60,348 bases of DNA from Actinomycetes bacterium (GTDB lineage: Bacteria; Actinomycetota; Actinomycetes; Actinomycetales; Demequinaceae): contig JAEZXC010000094.1 in the NCBI GenBank assembly GCA_023442845.1, forward strand, positions 1 to 60,348, given 5' to 3'. A program made the position numbers and the translations under genes. Positions 25,265 through 34,131 of the stretch are shown one piece after another. The notes beneath the pieces are model-generated. The model was not told the DNA's origin. It saw only the letters and a list, made by a program, of their open reading frames with translations, and made no database searches. Within the stretch, counting starts at the first letter, position 1. Each line of letters starts with the position of its first letter.

Positions 25265-26892
25265 AGTCCCACCGCCTCTGCTGCAAGCGGTACGCGCTCA
25301 CCCAGGGCCTCAAAGCTCTCGGCCGTCGTCTCAAGCGGTAGTGGCGGGCGCACCCCAAGGCCGCGCGATCCTCGCGGCAGCATGAGCCGAAAAGCTGCTC
25401 CGTCGCCTGGTTTGCCCCATGCCTCGAGCGCACCGTCGTGAAGCATCGCGTCTTCTCGGGCAATCGACAGGCCGAGACCCGTGCCACCCATCGTGCGGGC
25501 CCGTGCAGGGTCAGCGCGCCAGAAACGGTCAAAGACGCGCTGGACCTGCGTCGACGCGAGGCCGACGCCGTAGTCGCGTACCAACACGGCAACGGTTCGC
25601 TGCGTTGATGCCACAGCGACGTCGACCGGCTTTCCCTGGGCGTGCTCGATCGCGTTCGATACGAGGTTTCGAATAATGCGGCCGACGCGGGGAGCGTCCA
25701 TTGACGCGGTATGGCGACCATCCTGAACCCACAATCGCAGTTCGACGCCTTGTTCGGCCGCTGCCGGGTAGAGGCCTTCGATCTGGTCGCGAGCAATGTC
25801 TGCAATGTCATGCTCTTCGAAATCGAGCTGCGCGGCACCGGCATCGATGCGCGAGATTTCGAGCAGGTCGGCGAGCAACGCCTCGAAGCGATCAAGCTGA
25901 GTCGCGAGCAACTCCGCCGAGCGAGCCACAGCAGGCTCGAACTCGCCACGCGCGTCATGGAGGACGTCGGCCGCCATCCGGATCGTGGTGAGCGGCGTGC
26001 GCAACTCGTGGGACACGTCCGACACGAAACGTCGTTGAAGGCGCGACAGATCCTCCATCCGATTGATCTGGCGCTGGAGTGACGCCGCCATGTCATTGAA
26101 GGTGGTGGCGAGCGTCGCCATCTCGTCATGGCCCTTCACCTTCATGCGTTCGGTGAGATGACCGTCGGCAAGGCGCGCCGCAACACGCGCAGCCGCGCGC
26201 ACAGGCCGTACCGCCTGCAGCGTCACCGTCCATGTCATGAAGAGCACAAGGCCAACGAGCACACCCGCACCGAGCGCGAGAACGCGCTGAATGAGTGCGA
26301 GAGTCTCTTGCTCGTCCGCAAGCGAGTACACGAAGTACAACTCGTAAGCACCCGCCGATCGCAAGTTGATCGGGGCGCCCACCACCACCGCGGGTTCCGA
26401 GGAACCGGGCATCGTCGCGTACTGCCAGTACTGCCCTCCGTCCGGTTCAATCGCCTGACGCAAGGAAGGTGAAATGGCGGTGACGAGGCGCTGTTCCGTG
26501 ACAGGTGGGGTGAGCACAACGTCGGAATCGTTGCTGGGCGACCGGAGCCACACGATGCTGCGCCCCTCGCCGCCAAGCCGGCTTTGCGCCTCGAACTGGT
26601 CATAGACCAAGTCCTGGAGGTCGCCGGGAGTCTCCGCGGTTGATGCGTCGATCGCTTGCTGAGTGCCGTCGACATCGCGAGCAGACTCGGCCAAGACTCG
26701 CTCAATGCGCTTCTCAACAAGGCCGTCGCGAATCTCCGTGGTGACGTAAGCGCCGAGCAACGCCACCGCGGCCAGGCCCACCACCAACGTCGACGTAATG
26801 ACGCGCAAGAGCATTGAGTGCGTCCAGCGCCGGTACAGCCTCCTCAGCGGCGCGAGCAGCATCGCCCCGATGGAGCCCGCACGGTTCATCAC
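25261..26892 (-). CDS. mtrB: Sensor histidine kinase MtrB
   Basis: 543 residues. Two membrane segments (about 28-52 and 185-208) flank an extracellular sensor domain of about 130 residues. A HAMP region (ARLADGHLTERMKVKGHDEM) leads to the H-box FVSDVSHELRTPLTTIRM with His near residue 295. The HATPase core has N-box NLVSNAIEHAQG and G-boxes VRDYGVGL and GGTGLGLSIA. It phosphorylates MtrA and links cell-wall and division state to gene expression in actinobacteria. It overlaps mtrA and lpqB by 4 bp each. Confidence 0.97.
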   Translation of the reverse strand: MMNRAGSIGAMLLAPLRRLYRRWTHSMLLRVITSTLVVGLAAVALLGAYVTTEIRDGLVEKRIERVLAESARDVDGTQQAIDASTAETPGDLQDLVYDQFEAQSRLGGEGRSIVWLRSPSNDSDVVLTPPVTEQRLVTAISPSLRQAIEPDGGQYWQYATMPGSSEPAVVVGAPINLRSAGAYELYFVYSLADEQETLALIQRVLALGAGVLVGLVLFMTWTVTLQAVRPVRAAARVAARLADGHLTERMKVKGHDEMATLATTFNDMAASLQRQINRMEDLSRLQRRFVSDVSHELRTPLTTIRMAADVLHDARGEFEPAVARSAELLATQLDRFEALLADLLEISRIDAGAAQLDFEEHDIADIARDQIEGLYPAAAEQGVELRLWVQDGRHTASMDAPRVGRIIRNLVSNAIEHAQGKPVDVAVASTQRTVAVLVRDYGVGLASTQVQRVFDRFWRADPARARTMGGTGLGLSIAREDAMLHDGALEAWGKPGDGAAFRLMLPRGSRGLGVRPPLPLETTAESFEALGERVPLAAEAVGL

Positions 26893-27572
26893 TGTGAGTG
26901 GCCGCCCGCCTTGTAGCCCACGCCGCGCACGGTGAGCACAATCTCAGGGTTCTCGGGATCCCGCTCGATCTTCGCGCGGAGGCGCTGAATGTGGACGTTG
27001 ACAAGGCGAGTGTCAGCGGCGTGACGGTACCCCCACACATCCTCAAGGAGAACTTCGCGGGTGAACACCTTGCCGGGATGGCGCGCAAGCGTCACCAACA
27101 CGTCGAACTCCAACGGCGTGAGTTGGATGACTTCGCCGTCGCGAGAGACGCGGTGGCCAGTCACGTCAATTTCGAGGTCGCCGATGCGCACCACCGACGG
27201 CGCAGCCGAATCATTGCGACGCAGTCGCGCGCGGACGCGGGCAATCAGCTCACGCGGTTTGAACGGCTTCGGCACGTAGTCGTCGGCGCCCGATTCGAGG
27301 CCAAGCACTACATCAACCGTGTCCGACTTCGCGGTCAACATGATGATCGGCACGCCCGATTCGGCGCGGATCTCGCGGCAAATGTCGATGCCGCTCTTGC
27401 CGGGCAACATGAGGTCCAACAGGATCACATCAGGTTGTTCGGCACGGAACACGTCAAGGGCACGATCTCCGTGGTCGCAGAACACCGGGTCAAAGCCGTC
27501 TGCGCGCAGAACGATGCCCGTCATCTCGGCCACGGCTGGATCGTCGTCGACCACCAGGATTTTGGCTGCCAT
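26889..27572 (-). CDS. mtrA: Response regulator MtrA
   Basis: 227-residue OmpR-family regulator. The receiver begins KILVVDDDPAVAEMTGIV, with phosphoacceptor Asp in VILLDLMLPGKSG (near residue 53), Thr in IIMLTAKSD and Lys in DYVPKPF. The C-terminal winged helix includes LTPLEFDVLVTLARHPGKVFTREVLLEDVWGYRH and RLVNVHIQRLRAKIE. The ATG at 27572 gives the standard MtrA N-terminus; the open frame upstream (49 codons) is not conserved. In mycobacteria and relatives MtrA controls genes for peptidoglycan remodelling and division. Confidence 0.97.
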   Translation of the reverse strand: MAAKILVVDDDPAVAEMTGIVLRADGFDPVFCDHGDRALDVFRAEQPDVILLDLMLPGKSGIDICREIRAESGVPIIMLTAKSDTVDVVLGLESGADDYVPKPFKPRELIARVRARLRRNDSAAPSVVRIGDLEIDVTGHRVSRDGEVIQLTPLEFDVLVTLARHPGKVFTREVLLEDVWGYRHAADTRLVNVHIQRLRAKIERDPENPEIVLTVRGVGYKAGGHSQ

Positions 27573-27704
27573 AGCGACATGATGCCACGCCCGATGTTTC
27601 CGGCTCTTGTCCCGAGTCAAACAGGCACGCCCCTGCTGGCGGTGCGGGACCTGTGCGAGGTACGTCGCCCATGGCAGGATAGGCGCGTCAACCGAGGAGG
27701 GTTT

Positions 27705-28916
27705 GTGACGGAACACCAACGTCCTGGTGGAGAGTGGGCTGCCCCAGACGCGTCCACCGTGCCGTCACCGAGCCCGTGGAGCGCGCCCGACGCTGCGTCA
27801 GTTCCCCCGCCTGCGCCGCCCACCACGCCCATCCCGCCTGTGCCTCCGCCGCTGCAGGCAAGTGCCGGATGGGGTCCGCCACCCGCGCCCACCGACTACT
27901 TGCCTCCTCAGCCGATTGCGCCAGCGGCACCGGCCGAGGGCCTCACCTTCCGATCGTGGCAACCCGGCATCGTCGCGCTACGGCCGCTCCCCTTCGGAGA
28001 TTTCCTCACCGTGCCTTTCCGCGCGATGCGTTTTAGCCGAGCCGCAGTCGTCGGCGCGCCCGTGCTGATGTTTCTTGCGAGCGCACTCATCACCGTCGCC
28101 GCGGTCTGGTTGGCGGCGACCGATAACGGCGTGAGTGACTTCTTCACCGCCTCGACCAATGTCGCCTTTGAGCCGCGCCCGGAGACCATTGGTGCATTTG
28201 TCATCGCCGGCATCGTCTGGATCCTGTCTGACACCCTCTCGGCCGCGGTGGTTGTGCCTGCCGTGGCGCAAGCGGCACTCGGCAACCGCATGTCACTTGG
28301 TGAAGCGATGCGAACGGCTCTCGAGCGCATCTGGGCGCTGCTCGGCCTTGGCTTGCTGACGATCCTCGCGAGCGCGGTGCTCTTCGGCGTCGTGTTCGCG
28401 CCCGTCTTACTCAGCGCCGCCGCCGATGCCGACATGGGCGGCGCCGTCGCGCTCACTGTGATCCTCGCGATCGTGTTGATCGCGCCGGGGATGGTCATCA
28501 TGTCGGTGTACTTGCCGGTGGCCCGTGCTGCCGTCATGCTCGAGAAGGTCGGCCCCGTCACCGCCGTTCGCCGCGCGATTCGCCTTGTTCCCGGACGATT
28601 CTGGTGGACTGTGCTCATCCTTCTCGTCATCGGCATGATCAATGGTGCGATCCAGCAGGTGTTCTCGTTTGGCACCCAAATGGTGGCCGTGGTGGTCTCG
28701 GCCATGGCGCCCGGGTCTGGAGTCGCGTTCTTTGCGTCATTCGCGGTCGCACTTGTCATTCAGTTGCTTGCGAGCGCGGTAGTTCAGTACTCGTTTGTGG
28801 GTTCTGCGACTGCATTGGTGTATCTCGACATGCGCTTCCGTAAGGAGGGCCTCGCTTTCGACATGGCGCGCGCAGCCGAGGCGCGCTTCAACCGCACCGC
28901 TTCGACGGGTGGCTGA
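27705..28916 (+). CDS. Multi-pass membrane protein with Pro-rich N-terminus
   Basis: 403 residues. About 85 residues of Pro/Ala-rich cytoplasmic sequence precede about six long hydrophobic segments; this is the layout of the membrane domain called glycerophosphoryl diester phosphodiesterase membrane domain (GDPD_2-like) in actinobacteria. There is no phosphodiesterase catalytic domain. GTG at 27705 with GAGGAGG upstream; the frame is open over mtrA on the other strand, but that part is an antisense artefact. It heads a run of genes continuing with DUF4129, DUF4350, MoxR and DUF58, so it likely shares their operon. Confidence 0.8.
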   Translation: MTEHQRPGGEWAAPDASTVPSPSPWSAPDAASVPPPAPPTTPIPPVPPPLQASAGWGPPPAPTDYLPPQPIAPAAPAEGLTFRSWQPGIVALRPLPFGDFLTVPFRAMRFSRAAVVGAPVLMFLASALITVAAVWLAATDNGVSDFFTASTNVAFEPRPETIGAFVIAGIVWILSDTLSAAVVVPAVAQAALGNRMSLGEAMRTALERIWALLGLGLLTILASAVLFGVVFAPVLLSAAADADMGGAVALTVILAIVLIAPGMVIMSVYLPVARAAVMLEKVGPVTAVRRAIRLVPGRFWWTVLILLVIGMINGAIQQVFSFGTQMVAVVVSAMAPGSGVAFFASFAVALVIQLLASAVVQYSFVGSATALVYLDMRFRKEGLAFDMARAAEARFNRTASTGG

Positions 28917-28917
28917 T

Positions 28918-29559
28918 GTGGCAGCACTCGCATATGAGGCGCCGATCGATCCGGACGCCGACACCGCGCGCCGGTGGCTTGAAGAGGAACTTGCCAAGGA
29001 CATCTACCGTGACAATCACAGCGACTGGCTGCAAAGGGTTTTTGACTGGATCAGCAAACAATTTAACCGTCTTGATCGCTCAACGGAGGAACTCACCGTC
29101 GGCAGCATCCCGGGTTCGATTATCGCGGGCGTACTCTTCGCGATCTTGATCGCTGTGTTGCTGTACCTCGTCCTGGGTCCGCTACGGCGGTCGCGACGCA
29201 CGTCAGCGTCGGCCACAGTCTTTGACGATGACGATCGTTCCGCATCGGCCATGCAGACCTCGGCAGAAGAGGCAGCCGCACGCGGCGACTGGGATCTTGC
29301 AGTGCTTGAGCGTTTCCGCAGCATGGTGCGAAGAGCGGAGAACCGCGGCATCGTCGCGGTGGTGCCTGGAATGACCGCCTACGAATTCGTCAAGGCAGCT
29401 GCCGTGCCAATGAGCCACCTCGCGACCGACCTCCTGTGGTCTGGCGACCTGTTTGACGGTATTCGCTACGGTCACGCGTCCGGCTCACGCGAAGCGTACG
29501 AGCGAGTCGGCAGGCTCGCGGAGTCGCTTACTCACGTGGGCCTTGGGGTGCGCTCATGA
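28918..29559 (+). CDS. DUF4129 domain membrane protein
   Basis: 213 residues with one membrane segment near residues 63-86 (IIAGVLFAILIAVLLYLVLGP). The cytoplasmic C-terminal DUF4129 domain includes AAARGDWDLAVLERFRSMVRRAENRGIV and MTAYEFVKAA. The start is uncertain: GTG at 28918 (used here) or GTG at 28909, which overlaps the previous gene. In actinobacteria this gene is almost always beside DUF4350, MoxR and DUF58, as here. The biochemical role is unknown, though the C-terminal domain resembles transglutaminase-associated regions. Confidence 0.85.
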   Translation: MAALAYEAPIDPDADTARRWLEEELAKDIYRDNHSDWLQRVFDWISKQFNRLDRSTEELTVGSIPGSIIAGVLFAILIAVLLYLVLGPLRRSRRTSASATVFDDDDRSASAMQTSAEEAAARGDWDLAVLERFRSMVRRAENRGIVAVVPGMTAYEFVKAAAVPMSHLATDLLWSGDLFDGIRYGHASGSREAYERVGRLAESLTHVGLGVRS

Positions 29560-30770
29560 CGACGGTGACGCATGCGGGAGCGGATTTCTACCGCGCAGAG
29601 AAGGGTCCTGGCGCGACGGCCCGCATCAAGGGCGCCCGCTGGGTGCTTCTCGCCCTCGGCTTGCTCGTCGGCATCATCGTCATTGGCGTCGTGACGCGCA
29701 CCCACACTGACTCGATTCCCATGTCAATTCACAATCCCGGACCTCTTGGCACCCGGGCTCTCGCCCAGGTGGCGGAGGCCCAGGGCGTTGACGTGCGCCA
29801 GATCGACCAGCTGGTCAACGCGCGCATCACCGACCCCGACTCCACAACACTCGTCATCGGCAGCTCCACGTATATGCAGGGCTACCAGGCACAATCAGTT
29901 TTCTCTTACCCGGGTCCGGTCGTTGTCCTGGGTGACGGCTCAGCGGTGGCACGCGCGGCCGCGCGGTACATCTATCTCGGCTCAACCGACGCACGCGTCA
30001 TCGCATCCGTGTGTACAAACCCCGACGCCACCGCTGCAGGAACCATCACCACCAGTGGGCCCGTGTGGGTCTCGGCACCCGACTCGTCCGAGCAGTGCTT
30101 CCCCGCGGGAGAAGGCGCTGTCATGGTCGTGATCGAGAGGGACGGCCAAGGCGACGTGACACTCATTGCCGATCCCGAGCTCGCGACAAATGCCGCGATC
30201 ACCCAAGAAGGCAACGCGGCGTTGATGCTGCGCGTGATCGGCGGACTCGACAACGTCGTGTGGTACACGGGCTCGCTTTATGACACGACGGTCCTCACAT
30301 GGACGGGGAGCGGCGCGGACACGCCGAAGGAGTTCGACGACGTCCAGCCGTCGACAGACTTCCTGCCACCCGGCACGGGCAATGCCTTGTACGCGCTTGG
30401 TCTCGCTCTCGTCGTCGTCGCCTGGTGGCGTGCCCGACGCTTCGGCGCCATCATTCACGAGCCGCTGCCCGTCGTTGTGCGCGCCGCCGAGACGACACGG
30501 GGCCGGGCACGGATGTATCGCGCGGCGAGGGCGTCGGGACGTGCGGCGGCGTCATTGCGCGCTGCCGCCGCACTACGGATGGGGCAACGAGTTGGCGTGC
30601 CCCGCTCTGCCGACCATCAGACGCTCATCGCCGCTGTCGCGAATGCCACTGGGTGGACGAGCGCACAAGTTGCAGAAACGCTTTTCGGGCCGCCACCGCG
30701 GACGGAAGCAGAGATGATGACGCTGTTGTCGAAGATCGACACCCTAGAGAACGAGGTACACGGATCGTGA
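29556..30770 (+). CDS. DUF4350 domain protein
   Basis: 404 residues. N-terminal membrane segment (WVLLALGLLVGIIVIGVV, about 29-46), an extracytoplasmic DUF4350 domain (NPGPLGTRALAQVAEAQGVDV; GPVVVLGDGSAVARAAARYI), and a second membrane segment near residue 275 (ALYALGLALVVVAWW). The C-terminal tail of about 110 residues is cytoplasmic. DUF4350 has a Rossmann-like fold related to glutamine-amidotransferase-like domains. Overlaps both neighbours by 4 bp, so it is translated as part of the MoxR cluster. Confidence 0.88.
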   Translation: MTTVTHAGADFYRAEKGPGATARIKGARWVLLALGLLVGIIVIGVVTRTHTDSIPMSIHNPGPLGTRALAQVAEAQGVDVRQIDQLVNARITDPDSTTLVIGSSTYMQGYQAQSVFSYPGPVVVLGDGSAVARAAARYIYLGSTDARVIASVCTNPDATAAGTITTSGPVWVSAPDSSEQCFPAGEGAVMVVIERDGQGDVTLIADPELATNAAITQEGNAALMLRVIGGLDNVVWYTGSLYDTTVLTWTGSGADTPKEFDDVQPSTDFLPPGTGNALYALGLALVVVAWWRARRFGAIIHEPLPVVVRAAETTRGRARMYRAARASGRAAASLRAAAALRMGQRVGVPRSADHQTLIAAVANATGWTSAQVAETLFGPPPRTEAEMMTLLSKIDTLENEVHGS

Positions 30771-31783
30771 CGAACGCTGACGAATTCGCTCCGCCGCCCC
30801 CCACCACGACGCCCGTCGATGCGCCGCCACCGCCATCGCCGGCTCGCGACGCACTGGCGGCGCTGCGCGCCGAGATCGACAAGGCTGTTGTTGGTCAAGA
30901 CCGCGCCGTCACGGGCCTCGTTATTGCCTTGCTCTGTAAGGGTCACGTTCTCCTTGAGGGTGTGCCCGGCGTAGCAAAAACCCTTCTCGTGCGTACCCTC
31001 GCCCAGGCGCTCGGCGTCAACTCGAAGCGCGTGCAGTTCACACCCGACCTCATGCCGGGTGATGTCACTGGCTCGCTCGTCTACGACGCACGCACGGCCG
31101 CGTTCTCCTTCCGGCCGGGCCCGGTCTTCACCAACCTCCTCTTGGCGGATGAAATCAACCGCACTCCCCCAAAGACGCAGTCGTCTTTGCTCGAGGCAAT
31201 GGAAGAGCGACAGGTGACGGTAGATGGCGACTCTCTCGCACTGCCCGATCCCTTCCTCGTCATCGCGACGCAAAACCCCGTCGAATACGAGGGCACTTAC
31301 CCGCTACCCGAGGCACAACTCGACCGCTTCATGCTCAAGTTGCCGATTGGGCTGCCCGAGCGCGAGGACGAGAAGCACGTGCTTCGTCGCCATGCTGACG
31401 GCTTCAACCCGCGCGACCTCGCGGCGGCGGGAGTCACCCAGGTCGCCACGCCCGCCGACATTGAGATGGGTCGCGCAGAAGTCGCGAAGGTCGAGGTGTC
31501 GAACGACGTCGTCGGCTACGTTGTCGACCTCGTGCGGGCAACGCGCGCGATGCCGTCGGTCGCGCTCGGTGTGTCGCCTCGTGGCGCCACCGCCCTGCTG
31601 GCCGGTGCGCGCGCGTGGGCGTGGATGCGTGGCCGTACGTTTGTGTCGCCCGACGACGTCAAGTCGCTCGCCTCGTGGACGATGGTGCACCGCATGCAAC
31701 TTCGCCCCGAAGCAGAGCTTGAGGGCGTCACGCGGGACTCAGTGCTCCAGTCCGTATTGGCCGCCGTTCCAGTACCGCGCTAA
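30767..31783 (+). CDS. MoxR-family AAA+ ATPase
   Basis: 338 residues. After about 30 Pro-rich residues comes the AAA_3 domain: VVGQDRAVTGLVIALLCKGHVLLEGVPGVAKTLLVRTLA (Walker A GVPGVAKT), Walker B LLADEINRTPPKTQSSLLEAMEE, and sensor 1 VIATQNPVEYEGTYPLPEAQLDRF. MoxR ATPases act as chaperones, often with DUF58/VWA partners; the DUF58 gene follows 2 bp later. GTG at 30767 overlaps the DUF4350 stop. Confidence 0.95.
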   Translation: MTNADEFAPPPPTTTPVDAPPPPSPARDALAALRAEIDKAVVGQDRAVTGLVIALLCKGHVLLEGVPGVAKTLLVRTLAQALGVNSKRVQFTPDLMPGDVTGSLVYDARTAAFSFRPGPVFTNLLLADEINRTPPKTQSSLLEAMEERQVTVDGDSLALPDPFLVIATQNPVEYEGTYPLPEAQLDRFMLKLPIGLPEREDEKHVLRRHADGFNPRDLAAAGVTQVATPADIEMGRAEVAKVEVSNDVVGYVVDLVRATRAMPSVALGVSPRGATALLAGARAWAWMRGRTFVSPDDVKSLASWTMVHRMQLRPEAELEGVTRDSVLQSVLAAVPVPR

Positions 31784-31785
31784 CG

Positions 31786-33078
31786 ATGTACATCACCGGG
31801 TGGACGGCGCTCCTCGCGCTTCTTGCTGCAGTGCCCGCGTTCCTCATGCAAGACCGTGCGATCGCATGGTGGTGGGTGATGGGCGTGGTCGCTCTTGCCT
31901 GCCTCGACGCTGCGCTGGCGCCACCCACCCGATCCGTGTCAGTGCGACGCTCTGTACCCGGCGCGGTTCGGCTCACCGAAGACACCGCATCGACCGTCGA
32001 ACTGGTGAATGAGGCGTCGCGTCCCGTACGCGGAGCCATTCGCGATGCGTGGCCGCCGTCCGCTGGCGCCCGCGAGAATCGCCATCGCTTCACCTTGTCC
32101 GCACAGGAACGTCGCGCGTTTGTCACGCCGTTACGTCCGGTCCGACGCGGTGAACGGCGGGCGGCTGCCGTGACGATCCGGAGCGAGGGCCCATTGCGAC
32201 TGGGCGGGCGCCAGCGATCGTTGCCCGCCCCCGCGACCCTGCGCGTGTTGCCCGAGTTCGCCTCTCGTAAGCATTTGCCTGCTCGACTGTCCCGGTTGCG
32301 CGAGCTCGACGGACTCAGCCCCATCATGATGCGCGGAGCCGGGACCGAATTCGATTCGCTCCGCGAGTACGTCATTGGTGACGACGTCCGCACCATCGAC
32401 TGGCGCGCTACCGGCCGGCGTGCTGAGGTAATGATCCGCACGTTCCGCCCTGAGCGCGACCGCCGCGTCTTCATCGTCCTCGAGACGGGACGTCTTTCTG
32501 CCGCGCGCGTTGGCGACGCACCTCGCATCGACGCGTCAATCGAGGCAGCCTTGCTCCTGAGCGCTCTTGCCTCGCGAGCCGGAGACCGCGTGCAGGTGAC
32601 CGCCTTTGACCGCAAGGAGCGCGCTCGCGCTCAGGGACCCACTGAAGCCGCGCTGATGCCCGTGCTTGCCTCCGCGCTCGCGCCCATCGAGCCAAGCCTC
32701 GTCGAACCCGACTGGCCCGCGCTCGTCCGGCTCGTCAATGACAGGTTGTCGCAACGCGCACTCGTCGTCCTCCTCACCACGGTTGACTCTTCGCTCATCG
32801 ACTCGGGCGCACTCCAGGCGATTGGCACTCTGCAAGCCCACCACCAAGTCGTTGTCGGATCGGTTGACGATCCCGAAGAGCACGCGATGGTGCGCGCACG
32901 CGGTAACGCAGAGGCGATCTACGCGGCTGCTGCCGCAGCACGCGCCTCACTCGAGAAGGACGCCGTCACCGCGACGATCCGCAAACTCGGAGCCGAGGTG
33001 GTGACAGCCGCACCCGGCATGCTCCCTCCCCGTTTGGCCGATACCTACCTCGCCCTCAAGGCGGCGGGGCGGCTCTAG
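31786..33078 (+). CDS. DUF58 domain protein
   Basis: 430 residues. Two membrane helices near the N-terminus (about 1-20 and 25-43) are followed by a beta-rich region and then the DUF58 core DSLREYVIGDDVRTIDWRATGR near residues 187-210. A VWA-like segment follows (RRVFIVLETGR, lacking a clear MIDAS DxSxS). DUF58 proteins are the usual partners of MoxR ATPases, and the adjacency here supports that. Likely the last gene of the DUF4129-DUF4350-MoxR-DUF58 operon; SpoIIM converges 28 bp on. Confidence 0.92.
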   Translation: MYITGWTALLALLAAVPAFLMQDRAIAWWWVMGVVALACLDAALAPPTRSVSVRRSVPGAVRLTEDTASTVELVNEASRPVRGAIRDAWPPSAGARENRHRFTLSAQERRAFVTPLRPVRRGERRAAAVTIRSEGPLRLGGRQRSLPAPATLRVLPEFASRKHLPARLSRLRELDGLSPIMMRGAGTEFDSLREYVIGDDVRTIDWRATGRRAEVMIRTFRPERDRRVFIVLETGRLSAARVGDAPRIDASIEAALLLSALASRAGDRVQVTAFDRKERARAQGPTEAALMPVLASALAPIEPSLVEPDWPALVRLVNDRLSQRALVVLLTTVDSSLIDSGALQAIGTLQAHHQVVVGSVDDPEEHAMVRARGNAEAIYAAAAAARASLEKDAVTATIRKLGAEVVTAAPGMLPPRLADTYLALKAAGRL

Positions 33079-33091
33079 TCAGCCGACGATC

Positions 33092-33107
33092 ACCACGGCA
33101 GCGTGGT
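33092..33107. terminator. Weak hairpin between DUF58 and SpoIIM genes
   Basis: ACCACG / CGTGGT, 6-bp arms with a 4-base loop, sits between the two convergent stops. It could serve both directions, but it is short and lacks a T tract. Confidence 0.3.
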
Positions 33108-34102
33108 TAGGCGGCGTAGGGCGCCAGTTCCGTACGGAACTCGCCGTCGACGTCGCCGGTGTCCCCACGCCCCCTCGCCACGCGTCCGCCCACAAAGATG
33201 TACGTCCAAAACGTGGCGCAGGCAACTACTCCGAGCGCGACCTTAAGCCACCACGGCATGTCCGACGGAGTGACGTAGCCCTCGATGATCCCCGAAACGA
33301 ACAGCGCGATCGCGAGGCCAAGCGCCACAAGGAGGAGAGTACGGAAGGTCTCGGTCAGCGCGACCATGCGGGGGCGCGGCCCAGGCACGAGCAGCGTCCA
33401 ACACATGCGGAGGCCGGCCCCCGCCGCGACGAATACGGCGCTCAGTTCAAGCAGACCGTGGGGCGCGATCAACTGAAAGAAGATGTCGAGAGCGTCGTGC
33501 TCCGCCATGATCGCTCCGTTGACACCAAGCTGGAGCACTGTGTTGTACAGGAGGATGAGCGGAAAGATCCCGGTGATTCCCAGCACAATGCACAACGTCG
33601 CCAGCCATGCGTTGTTCGTCCACACCTGCGCCGCGAAACTCGTGCTGTCGTACTGCTCGTAGTAGCTCGCGAACTCAACCTCCGCGATTTGGCGTCGGGT
33701 GTCGGCATCTCCAATCAATGCGAGAGCATCGGGGTTGTGGAGCGTGTAATAGCCAGCAATCCACGCGAGCACCACGACAGCAAGGGACGTGACGAGGCCC
33801 CACCACCGCACGCGGTACATCGCGGCAGGCAAAGCGCGCGTGAAGAGTCCTGTGATGTCAGCCGTGCGCACATGCGACGAACCCGTCAGCCAAATGCGAG
33901 AAGAACTGAGCAGCATCGACAAACGAGTGATAAGAGCGGGCTCCGGAGCAGCCGAGCGGACTGCCGACAAGTCTGCCGCCGTCGACCGATACAGACGCGT
34001 CAGTTCGTCCGCCTCCGCACCGGTGCGCCGGCGCTTGCGACTCAGCTCACGCAGGCGAGTCCAGCGCTCTTCCCGCAAGGCGGAGTACGCGTCGATATCC
34101 AC
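33107..34102 (-). CDS. Stage II sporulation protein M (SpoIIM/DUF95) family membrane protein
   Basis: 331 residues. The N-terminal cytoplasmic part (VDIDAYSALREERWTRLRELSRKRR, DELTRLYRSTAADLSAVRS) is typical of actinobacterial SpoIIM-like proteins next to RDD genes. About five membrane segments follow (near 88-110, 150-175, 195-215, 240-265 and 285-305), with FFQLIAPHGLLELSAVFVAAGAGL as the conserved SpoIIM stretch. GTG at 34102 is favoured; ATG at 34120 is possible. Divergent from the RDD gene. There is no sign of sporulation here, so the name reflects family only. Confidence 0.85.
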   Translation of the reverse strand: MDIDAYSALREERWTRLRELSRKRRRTGAEADELTRLYRSTAADLSAVRSAAPEPALITRLSMLLSSSRIWLTGSSHVRTADITGLFTRALPAAMYRVRWWGLVTSLAVVVLAWIAGYYTLHNPDALALIGDADTRRQIAEVEFASYYEQYDSTSFAAQVWTNNAWLATLCIVLGITGIFPLILLYNTVLQLGVNGAIMAEHDALDIFFQLIAPHGLLELSAVFVAAGAGLRMCWTLLVPGPRPRMVALTETFRTLLLVALGLAIALFVSGIIEGYVTPSDMPWWLKVALGVVACATFWTYIFVGGRVARGRGDTGDVDGEFRTELAPYAA

Positions 34103-34131
34103 GCCGCTACCATGCCACACAAGGAGGGCTC

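Noticed and set aside
26898..27704. Plus-strand open frame of 269 codons running into the membrane protein gene, antisense to mtrA
   Set aside because: The codons mirror mtrA on the other strand, and the true start with GAGGAGG is at 27705. High-GC antisense frames stay open by chance.
30299..30766. N-terminal extension of the MoxR reading frame by 156 codons
   Set aside because: It lies wholly within the DUF4350 gene in another frame. The GTG at 30767 overlapping the DUF4350 stop gives the normal MoxR length.
33107..34102. SpoIIM as evidence of endospore formation
   Set aside because: The DUF95 family is widespread in non-sporulating actinobacteria beside RDD and MoxR-DUF58 genes.
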